Shown here: piece by piece, positions 1-4,646 of the stretch | How the letters are laid out: every line of letters begins with the position of its first letter | How positions within the stretch are numbered: position 1 is the stretch's first letter | NCBI GenBank assembly: GCA_947479075.1 | Contig: CANJZR010000280.1 | Coordinates: 1 to 5,558 of the forward strand | Reading direction: 5' to 3' | DNA: 5,558 nucleotides | Source: Planctomycetaceae bacterium | Lineage (GTDB): Bacteria; Planctomycetota; Planctomycetia; Planctomycetales; Planctomycetaceae | Made by a program: the position numbers and the translations under genes | The notes under the pieces: generated by a model | Database searches by the model: none | What the model saw: only the letters and a program-made list of their open reading frames with translations | What the model was told of the DNA's origin: nothing

Positions 1-900
1 CGACGCACAGCCCTGGGTGCTATCGCTGGTTCACTCGCCAGTGCTGTCTGGGCTCAAGGTCAGGTTCAAGCCCCAAGGGTCAAGCATCTCGCCATCGGGA
101 ACTATGGCATGCGGTCGCTCACTCTGGAGGAGGCGATCCGCACGACATCAGAAATCGGCTTCGATGGCTTTGAACTCTGTGCCATCCCCGAATGGGACAG
201 TTCACCATCTCGCATGGACAACGACCGACGGAAGGCTGTTCGCACTCTGCTTGAGGACTCCCAACTCCGCCTGGTCGCCGTGATGGAAGATGTGCCCCCC
301 AAGGCCGATGCTGCAGAGCATACCCGAGGGCAAGAGCGGCTCCAGGCTGCCCTCACTCTGGGTCGTGACCTTTCGCCCCAGAGTCCGCCACTGGTTCAGA
401 CAGTCCTCGGCGGTGGGAAGTGGGACGAGGTCAAGAACATGTTCCGTGATCGAGTCGGCGACTGGGCAAAGATGGCCGGAGAACTCGACGGACTGATCTG
501 CATCAAGCCGCACCGGTTCGGGGCCATGTCGACGCCCGCCCAAGCGGCCTGGATCATCGAGCAGCTGGGGAACACGCCCCGCATCCGCATCGTTTACGAT
601 TACAGCCACTACGCCTTTCGCGATCTCAGTATTGCTGACACAGTCGAGCAGGGTCGCAAACTCATCGCCTACGTGGCCATGAAAGACGCTGTTCAAGCGG
701 GCGACAAAGTTTCGTTCTCACTTCCCGGTGAATCGAAATCCATCGACCACGCCGCAATCGCCCGATGTTTGCACGGGGCGGGATATCAGGCTGACTTTTG
801 CTGCGAAGTCAGCGGGCAGGTTTCCTCAAAGCCGGGATACGATCCGGTCACAGCTGCCAAAGTCTGCTACGAAAACATGAAAGCCGTGCTCACCATTTAG
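1..900 (+). CDS. Tat-exported sugar phosphate isomerase/epimerase-like TIM-barrel protein (5' partial)
   Basis: The frame is open from base 1 to the TAG at 898-900, giving 299 visible residues; the start codon lies left of the window. The visible N-terminus reads RRTALGAIAGSLASAVWAQG, a twin-arginine pair, a small hydrophobic stretch and an Ala-x-Ala-like end. This is a typical Tat signal lacking only its first residues, so the protein is probably exported folded. The ATG at 109 is internal. The rest resembles the xylose-isomerase-like/AP-endonuclease-2 TIM-barrel superfamily: FDGFEL (Glu58 of the visible part), IKPHRFG (His171), YDYSHYAF (Asp200, His203), AMKDA (Lys228-Asp229), CCEVSG (Glu269), and a C-terminus ending PGYDPVTAAKVCYENM that I associate with planctomycete members. 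The usual His before the penultimate Asp is replaced by Met-Lys, so catalysis and substrate are uncertain. It converges on the next gene with 56 bases between stops. Family call fairly sure, substrate unknown. Confidence 0.85.
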   Translation, partial: RRTALGAIAGSLASAVWAQGQVQAPRVKHLAIGNYGMRSLTLEEAIRTTSEIGFDGFELCAIPEWDSSPSRMDNDRRKAVRTLLEDSQLRLVAVMEDVPPKADAAEHTRGQERLQAALTLGRDLSPQSPPLVQTVLGGGKWDEVKNMFRDRVGDWAKMAGELDGLICIKPHRFGAMSTPAQAAWIIEQLGNTPRIRIVYDYSHYAFRDLSIADTVEQGRKLIAYVAMKDAVQAGDKVSFSLPGESKSIDHAAIARCLHGAGYQADFCCEVSGQVSSKPGYDPVTAAKVCYENMKAVLTI

Positions 901-956
901 AGCACGTCTCTCGGAATGTTTCACGATCTCCGACTCAGCCTGAGAGCTGGCCGCGA

Positions 957-1559
957 CTAGGGGAGCTCGTACTTCTCTTCCTTGGACTTGTCGGCTCCAA
1001 AAGCAGCCCGCAATGCCTCTTCATTGGCAGCGACCGTCTTCGCGGGCCCCGTCAGCTTGAGGAAGTAATTTCCGGCGGGCGCTCCATCCTTGCTGGTCGC
1101 CGACAGGATCACTCCATGCATCCGATAGCCGGGTGTCGGCACGGTCTTCCGCATAATGGGTGGCCCCACCGGACGGCGGTACGTTCCGCTGAGTTGAACC
1201 AGCACATATTCTCCCTGGGGGCATTTCCCCTGCGACATGACCAACTCGCGGCCCTCTTTCTCGAACTGATCAATCCATCTGGCGATGTTGGCTTCGCGGG
1301 TCCCCCCGATCGGGGGCGAGATCACCAGTTCAGTGGGGTCGGCATCTCCCTCGGCGGGTGTGATCGCAAACTGCGCGAGGCGCAGACTGTTCGAGGGTTG
1401 CTGCTGCTTCCAGCTCGGTGGAACGGTCAGATTCAAGTCGCCGGCTTTCACTTCCTTTCCGCTCGCAGCAGGTGCATCTGATTTGGGCGCATCTTCTGCA
1501 GAGACCGTCACCACCAGCAGTGGCAACGCCAGCAACAACCACTTAAACCGAATTCTCAT
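957..1559 (-). CDS. secreted protein of unknown function, 200 aa
   Basis: The ATG at 1557-1559 is chosen because AAGGA stands 7 bases upstream and the product then starts with a clean Sec signal peptide (MRIRFKWLLLALPLLVVTVSA, likely cut before Glu22). An in-frame TTG at 1608-1610 would add 17 residues ahead of the signal and has no support. The mature protein opens with a low-complexity Ala/Pro/Lys/Asp linker (about 22-38), followed by one compact domain: NLTVPPSW near 43-50, ELVISPPIGG near 77-86, then QLSGTYRRPVGPP, PGYRMHGVIL, a YFLKLTGP segment and a helical end, EEALRAAFGADKSKEEKYEL. There is a single Cys (113). The order of a Pro-Pro-x-Trp strand, a late 'YFLKLTGP' strand and a C-terminal helix is reminiscent of the Mog1/PsbP fold; this is an inference only. 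I do not recognise a named family. It is probably transcribed alone, since a terminator separates it from the upstream cysteine-rich gene. Confidence 0.85.
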   Translation of the reverse strand: MRIRFKWLLLALPLLVVTVSAEDAPKSDAPAASGKEVKAGDLNLTVPPSWKQQQPSNSLRLAQFAITPAEGDADPTELVISPPIGGTREANIARWIDQFEKEGRELVMSQGKCPQGEYVLVQLSGTYRRPVGPPIMRKTVPTPGYRMHGVILSATSKDGAPAGNYFLKLTGPAKTVAANEEALRAAFGADKSKEEKYELP

Positions 1560-1566
1560 GATCTGT

Positions 1567-1571
1567 TCCTT
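1567..1571 (-). promoter_or_regulatory. ribosome binding site that fixes the start at 1559
   Basis: On the minus strand the sequence AAGGA lies 7 bases before the ATG at 1559. It supports this start over the upstream in-frame TTG at 1610. Confidence 0.65.
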
Positions 1572-1616
1572 GGGGATACTCGGAAGGCTGCAGCGCCTCA
1601 GCGAGTCCAATTCAAT

Positions 1617-1663
1617 GCGAAGCGTGATGTATCACCACAGCTGCGTCATACATCGCAGTTCGC
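1617..1663 (-). promoter_or_regulatory. long imperfect stem-loop in the probable leader of the 957-1559 gene
   Basis: Arms 1617-1632 and 1648-1663 pair as 5 bp (GCGAA/TTCGC), a 2x2 internal mismatch, then 9 bp (GTGATGTAT/ATACATCGC, with one G-T wobble), around a 15-base loop. The element ends 57 bases upstream of the ATG. The left arm also holds a smaller perfect palindrome, GTGAT-GT-ATCAC (1624-1635), which could be a protein site in DNA rather than an RNA fold. No T-run follows on either strand, so it does not look like an intrinsic terminator. Role inferred only from position: operator, attenuator or stabilising 5' leader. Confidence 0.45.
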
Positions 1664-1674
1664 TGTGAGGATTC

Positions 1675-1703
1675 ATTGTGTGATCATGAGTAGGGAAATT
1701 CAA
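1675..1703 (-). promoter_or_regulatory. weak candidate sigma70-type promoter for the 957-1559 gene
   Basis: On the minus strand TTGAAT (1703-1698) and CACAAT (1680-1675) are separated by 17 bases; each matches its consensus at 4 of 6 positions. Transcription from here would begin near 1668, putting the stem-loop at 1617-1663 at the very 5' end of the mRNA. Such weak matches are common by chance, and planctomycete promoters are poorly defined. Confidence 0.25.
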
Positions 1704-1763
1704 CATGGCAGGCGTCATATCGCAACATCCTCCATTGAGTCTGCCAGCGGGTCCATGCCTATC

Positions 1764-1801
1764 AAAACAAAAAAACGGGGGAGGACACACGTCCTCCCCC
1801 G
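1764..1801 (-). terminator. strong Rho-independent terminator of the cysteine-rich gene
   Basis: A perfect 11-bp GC-rich stem (1776-1786 with 1791-1801) closes a 4-base loop. On the minus strand it is followed directly by seven T, one G and four more T (1775-1764). It lies 35 bases past the TAG of the YTV repeat gene and points only leftward. Six-base outer arms (1755-1760 with 1803-1808) are also complementary and enclose the whole terminator. Confidence 0.93.
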
Positions 1802-1835
1802 CAGGCATTCCGTATTCTCGAACGATCACTCAGAA

Positions 1836-3230
1836 CTACTTCGTGCAGGTCCCGCCATCACAGCCAGCGGTCATCGGAGCTGAGCAGCCCGGATCGACGG
1901 CCAGACAGCCGGTGTCACAGCAAGGATCGACTGGAACCTGACGGCAGACCGTCTTGGGCACGCAGCGGGTCTTGCAGACCGTGACCTGTCGTGGGACGCA
2001 GCGGGTCTTGGTGACGTAGCGGGTCTCACAGACATTGCGGCAGGTGGTATACGGCACCTTGCGGTGACAGACCTGCTGGGTCATCGTGCAGGTGGTGTAA
2101 GGCACCTGCTTGGTGCGTTGCTCGCAAGTGTAGCTGCAGGTGGTGTAAGGCACCTGACGGCTCACAGTCTCACAAGTCCACGTACAGGTCGTGTAAGGCA
2201 CCTGCTTGGTGCGGCATTCACGAGTGTAGGTACAGGTGGTGTAAGGCACCTGCTTCGAGCGTTGCTCGCAGGTCCAGCTGCAGGTCGTGTAGGGCACCTG
2301 CTTCGTGTAGCTGTAAGGAACCCGACGGCAGACCGTGTAAGGCACCTTGCAGTGCTTGGTTTCCGAGACCCAGCGAGTGCAGCAGACCTGACGGGTGACC
2401 GTCTTGGGGCACCAGACCTTCTTGCAGCAGACGCGGGGTGGGCACTGAACCTTTTCGACGTGACAGCAACCAGGCTTGTAGACGCAGCAGCAGCCGGATT
2501 CATCCCAGCTGAACGAGCCGGGGCTGCTGACGCAGCGGTCAACGACTGGACCGGGAACACATTCCTTCACGATCTTCCACTCGCCGCACTCGACGTTTTC
2601 GCAACGAGTTTCAGTGACAGGGCGGCAGGTCGTCGTACAGACATCGCGGTAACACGTCTGGGTTTCGGTACGGTAACCTGTGCAGCAGACTTCACGGTAG
2701 CAGGTCTGGTAGCAGGGCTTGCGAACCGTGTAGCACACCGTCCGGTAGCAAGTCTGGTAGCAGGGCTTGCACACCGTGTAAGTCACGTTGCGGTAGCAGG
2801 TCTGATAGCAAGGCTTGCGGACCTGGCAGCAGACCGTGCGATAGCAGGTCTGGTAGCAAGGCTTGCGAACCGTGTAGCACACAGTCTTGTAGCAGGTCTG
2901 GTAACAAGGCTTGCAGACGGTGTAGCACTCATCCCGCCAGCAGGTCTCACGAACCACGCGATTGCACTGAACGGGCACCTTCTCGTAGCAGGTGTCCATG
3001 ACAGTCTGGCATTCCTGGTACGTTTCCGTACACCAGACGGTCTCTTTCACCGTCTTATAGCAACCGCTGTTGCAAGTACGGGCCTGGCAGTAGTCCTGAC
3101 AGGGCTCGCAGCTTTCTGCCGGACAGCTTCTGTAGCGGCCGATACCGCAGAAGAGGCCAGCCTCGGATTCCGATCCGCCCAGCAGCGCGAAAGCTGCCAT
3201 TAAGACGGATAACCAAGTCATGTTTCGCAT
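1836..3230 (-). CDS. secreted cysteine-rich YTV-repeat protein, likely cell-envelope structural protein, 464 aa
   Basis: The ATG at 3228-3230 is chosen because it places a Sec signal peptide at the N-terminus (MRNMTWLSVLMAAFALLGGS, probable cleavage after about Ala24) and has a G-rich GGGGGA about 9 bases upstream. In-frame upstream starts (ATG 3257, TTG 3353) add non-signal sequence. The mature chain has about 73 Cys in some 440 residues, plus many Tyr, Thr, Val, Lys and Arg. Residues 102-181 are five near-identical 16-residue units of the form CYTVRKPCYQTCYRTV. Residues 294-405 are seven 16-residue units of the form KQVPYTTCSWTCEQRS. Between them, 214-293 is a non-repetitive Cys-rich module with CCC and several CC pairs. 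These Y-T-V/Y-T-T repeats match the YTV family known from planctomycetes, thought to belong to their proteinaceous, disulfide-rich envelope; the structural role here is inferred. No catalytic motif or membrane segment is visible. It is monocistronic, with its own terminator, and diverges from the isomerase gene at 3635. Confidence 0.93.
   Translation of the reverse strand: MRNMTWLSVLMAAFALLGGSESEAGLFCGIGRYRSCPAESCEPCQDYCQARTCNSGCYKTVKETVWCTETYQECQTVMDTCYEKVPVQCNRVVRETCWRDECYTVCKPCYQTCYKTVCYTVRKPCYQTCYRTVCCQVRKPCYQTCYRNVTYTVCKPCYQTCYRTVCYTVRKPCYQTCYREVCCTGYRTETQTCYRDVCTTTCRPVTETRCENVECGEWKIVKECVPGPVVDRCVSSPGSFSWDESGCCCVYKPGCCHVEKVQCPPRVCCKKVWCPKTVTRQVCCTRWVSETKHCKVPYTVCRRVPYSYTKQVPYTTCSWTCEQRSKQVPYTTCTYTRECRTKQVPYTTCTWTCETVSRQVPYTTCSYTCEQRTKQVPYTTCTMTQQVCHRKVPYTTCRNVCETRYVTKTRCVPRQVTVCKTRCVPKTVCRQVPVDPCCDTGCLAVDPGCSAPMTAGCDGGTCTK
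2016..2351 (-). repeat. array B: seven 48-base units encoding VPYTTC repeats
   Basis: Residues 294-405 of the cysteine-rich protein split exactly into seven 16-residue units. Each has V-P-Y-T-(T/V)-C at positions 3-8, and the first, at 294-309, is the most diverged. A second Cys at position 12 is present in four units (310, 342, 358 and 390) and shifted to position 14 or 15 in the units at 326 and 374. At DNA level the plus-strand core GGTGTAAGGCACCTG recurs every 48 bases. Confidence 0.93.
2688..2927 (-). repeat. array A: five 48-base units encoding KPCYQTCY repeats
   Basis: Residues 102-181 of the cysteine-rich protein are five consecutive 16-residue units (starts 102, 118, 134, 150, 166). 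All keep K-P-C-Y-Q-T-C-Y at positions 6-13 and Val at 4 and 16; position 5 alternates between Arg and Cys. Degenerate units in the same register flank the array at 70-101 and 182-213 (for example TYQECQTVMDTCYEKV and CCTGYRTETQTCYRDV). Confidence 0.95.
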
Positions 3231-3325
3231 GGCTAAAGATCCCCCAAGTGTTCTCATTCGAGTTCGGAATTTGTGGTGAGCCGGGTCCAGTACGGAATGA
3301 CGGACCGGCACACTTTGCCTAATGG

Positions 3326-3351
3326 TTAGACTTCGGCCGTCAAAGTCTTCC
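3326..3351 (-). promoter_or_regulatory. inverted repeat overlapping a possible ECF-type promoter of the cysteine-rich gene
   Basis: A perfect 6-bp dyad, AGACTT (3328-3333) and AAGTCT (3343-3348), flanks a 9-base spacer containing CGGCCG. On the minus strand GGAA (3351-3348) and GTCTAA (3331-3326) are 16 bases apart, resembling promoters read by extracytoplasmic-function sigma factors, which are numerous in planctomycetes. The GTCTAA lies about 95 bases upstream of the ATG. This is a by-eye match, so confidence is low. Confidence 0.25.
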
Positions 3352-3426
3352 AACTCCAGCTCTCCGGAGTATTCACGAACTCTTGCGAGGATTTTCGAAC
3401 CGGCATCCCTGCCTAGTCCCTACAAC

Positions 3427-3443
3427 CGATCCGGCAGAAAACT
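3427..3443. repeat. 17-base exact direct repeat, intergenic copy
   Basis: The 17-mer CGATCCGGCAGAAAACT occurs here and again at 3885-3901 inside the isomerase gene, where it encodes part of AIRQKT. After each copy CCGAT follows (directly here, one base later in the gene), so similarity extends slightly beyond the exact match. Confidence 0.7.
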
Positions 3444-3622
3444 CCGATGGCATAGAACTGTTCAAATTCCTGCGCACCTTTGATTCGACCGGACAGACCA
3501 CGGGCCTTCACCACGTTCAATTCCGACGATCACGCGAACTCGTCATAACCGGTTCTCAATGGTATGTTCGGCATCCGAAGCACTTGCTCCGCAGAATTCC
3601 CAACCATCAAAAACCTCATTTC

Positions 3623-3626
3623 AGGA
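3623..3626 (+). promoter_or_regulatory. ribosome binding site that fixes the isomerase start at 3635
   Basis: AGGA lies 8 bases before the ATG at 3635. This supports a 275-residue product rather than the 359-residue reading from the TTG at 3383. Confidence 0.65.
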
Positions 3627-3634
3627 ACGATCTG

Positions 3635-4462
3635 ATGAAATATGCCATCTGCCACGAACTTTTTGTGGAGTGGAGCTGGGAGCAACAGTGTGAATTCATC
3701 GCCAAAACGGGATATACCGGGATCGAGGTTGCACCATTCATGCTGGGCACCAAGCCGTGCGAACTCTCGGCTGCTGATCGTAAGAAGCTGAAGGACACGG
3801 CCTTACAGAACGGTGTCGAGGTCATCGGCATCCACTGGATGCTCGCCAAGACCTCCGGGCTTTACCTGACGAGCCCCGAAAAAGCGATCCGGCAGAAAAC
3901 TGCCGATTACCTGAAGCAACTGGGCGACCTCTGCGCTGACCTGGGTGGGAAGGTGATGGTCTTCGGCTCACCGGCCCAGCGGAATCTGCTGCCTGGAGTG
4001 ACGTGGGAACAGGCGTTCGATGCTACCGTCGAAGTTTTCGCGGAATGCGTCGATCACTGGGGAGACCGGGGCGTGGTTCTCTGCCTGGAGCCGCTGACAC
4101 CGAAAGAAACGAACTTCATCAATACGTGCGCCGAGGCCATGGCCATCATCCATGAGGTGAACAGCCCGGCTCTTGAACTGCACCAGGACGTTAAGGCGAT
4201 GCTCGGCGGTGAACGGACCCCGCTCCCGGATCTGATCGAGCGATTCAAGCACCGCACCCATCACTTCCACGTGAACGACACCAACCTGCTCGGCCCCGGA
4301 ATGGGCGACACCGACTACCTGCCGATCTTCAAAGCACTCCGCGACAGCCACTACAACGGTTGGGTCTCGGTCGAAGTCTTCGACTACTCGCCCGGCCCGG
4401 AGACGATCGCCATCGAGAGCATCAACTACATGAAAAAAATCGAAGCAGCCGTGCAGAGTTAA
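3635..4462 (+). CDS. sugar phosphate isomerase/epimerase, TIM barrel, metal-dependent, 275 aa
   Basis: This is a cytoplasmic protein with no signal sequence, of normal length for the xylose-isomerase-like/AP-endonuclease-2 superfamily that includes hydroxypyruvate isomerase and ketose 3-epimerases. Landmarks run in the expected order: GYTGIEVAPF (Glu31), VIGIHWM (His67), VVLCLEPL (Glu152), LELHQDVKAM (Asp185), HHFHVND (His210/His212, Asp215) and WVSVEVFDY (Glu247). Glu152-Asp185-His-Glu247 corresponds in order and spacing to the divalent-metal site of D-tagatose/D-psicose 3-epimerase-type enzymes, so an active isomerase or epimerase is likely. The specific sugar cannot be read from the sequence; hydroxypyruvate, inosose or a ketohexose are all possible. 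The start is set by AGGA 8 bases upstream. It stands alone: divergent from the cysteine-rich gene, convergent with the next gene, and followed by two hairpins. Confidence 0.92.
   Translation: MKYAICHELFVEWSWEQQCEFIAKTGYTGIEVAPFMLGTKPCELSAADRKKLKDTALQNGVEVIGIHWMLAKTSGLYLTSPEKAIRQKTADYLKQLGDLCADLGGKVMVFGSPAQRNLLPGVTWEQAFDATVEVFAECVDHWGDRGVVLCLEPLTPKETNFINTCAEAMAIIHEVNSPALELHQDVKAMLGGERTPLPDLIERFKHRTHHFHVNDTNLLGPGMGDTDYLPIFKALRDSHYNGWVSVEVFDYSPGPETIAIESINYMKKIEAAVQS
3885..3901. repeat. 17-base exact direct repeat, copy within the isomerase gene
   Basis: This is the second copy of the 17-mer found at 3427-3443. Here it is coding sequence for the helix around residues 84-89 of the isomerase (AIRQKT). 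Confidence 0.7.
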
Positions 4463-4473
4463 GACTGCCAACC

Positions 4474-4510
4474 TGCCCCTCCGACCATACCCGAGAGGTC
4501 GCGAGGGGCA
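4474..4510 (+). other. stable stem-loop just after the isomerase stop codon
   Basis: Arms 4474-4486 and 4497-4510 pair over 13 bp with one bulged C (4502) around a 10-base loop. It starts 12 bases after the TAA. No T-tract follows, so it is more likely a 3'-end-stabilising structure or a weak/Rho-assisted terminator than a classical intrinsic one. Confidence 0.6.
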
Positions 4511-4589
4511 TGGGGCGATCTCTGCGAACCATCAATTCACATCAATGAAATGCGACTTCGTAGATCAATTTACAACTTCTCTTCACTCT

Positions 4590-4617
4590 GGACAGACATT
4601 CCTGTCTGTCCTTTTCT
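4590..4617 (+). terminator. Rho-independent terminator downstream of the isomerase
   Basis: A perfect 9-bp stem (GGACAGACA, 4590-4598, with TGTCTGTCC, 4603-4611) has a TTCC loop and is followed by TTTTCT. It points rightward and lies about 128 bases past the isomerase stop, in the gap before the convergent gene. On the opposite strand there is no T-run. Confidence 0.78.
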
Positions 4618-4646
4618 ATGTCGTAAAGACGATTCCTGAATCAGCT

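Larger units (their letters stand above)
3231..3634. other. divergent intergenic region, 404 bases, no convincing gene
   Basis: This stretch separates the starts of the leftward cysteine-rich gene and the rightward isomerase. It must hold both promoters, but I see no strong -35/-10 pair for either gene. Visible elements are a 6-bp dyad with an ECF-like motif pair at 3326-3351 and a 17-base copy (3427-3443) of a segment inside the isomerase gene. Plus-strand frame 3383-3634 is open and in frame with the isomerase, but begins at TTG, reads as unconserved sequence and precedes a well-placed RBS, so I treat it as non-coding. Confidence 0.6.

Noticed and set aside
202..696. A 164-residue minus-strand open frame inside the first gene
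   Set aside because: It is a shadow of the isomerase-like gene: it has no recognisable domain, and the plus-strand frame carries clear family motifs.
798..1481. A 227-residue plus-strand open frame overlapping the first two genes
   Set aside because: It runs antisense to the 957-1559 secreted protein, which has a signal peptide and RBS, and overlaps the end of the first gene. Its sequence is Arg/Ser/Gly-rich noise.
2016..2927. A CRISPR-like array, because of regular 48-base periodicity
   Set aside because: The units are contiguous, stay in one reading frame, and encode conserved protein repeats; there are no unique spacers or cas genes.
2064..3203. A 379-residue open frame on the plus strand, opposite the cysteine-rich gene
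   Set aside because: It is the mirror of a repetitive, codon-biased gene. The product is Ala/Arg/Leu/Val-rich with no signal or domain, while the opposite strand has a signal peptide, an RBS, a terminator and family-type repeats.
3338..3343. A sigma70 -35 box TTGACG upstream of the cysteine-rich gene
   Set aside because: No acceptable -10 box lies 15-19 bases downstream on the minus strand.
3231..3353. A 41-residue N-terminal extension of the cysteine-rich protein
   Set aside because: The upstream TTG (3353) and ATG (3257) lack an RBS and would bury the signal peptide.
3383..3634. An 84-residue N-terminal extension of the cytoplasmic isomerase
   Set aside because: It starts at TTG, reads as unstructured, unconserved sequence, and the internal ATG at 3635 has a well-spaced AGGA and gives the family's normal length and N-terminal strand.
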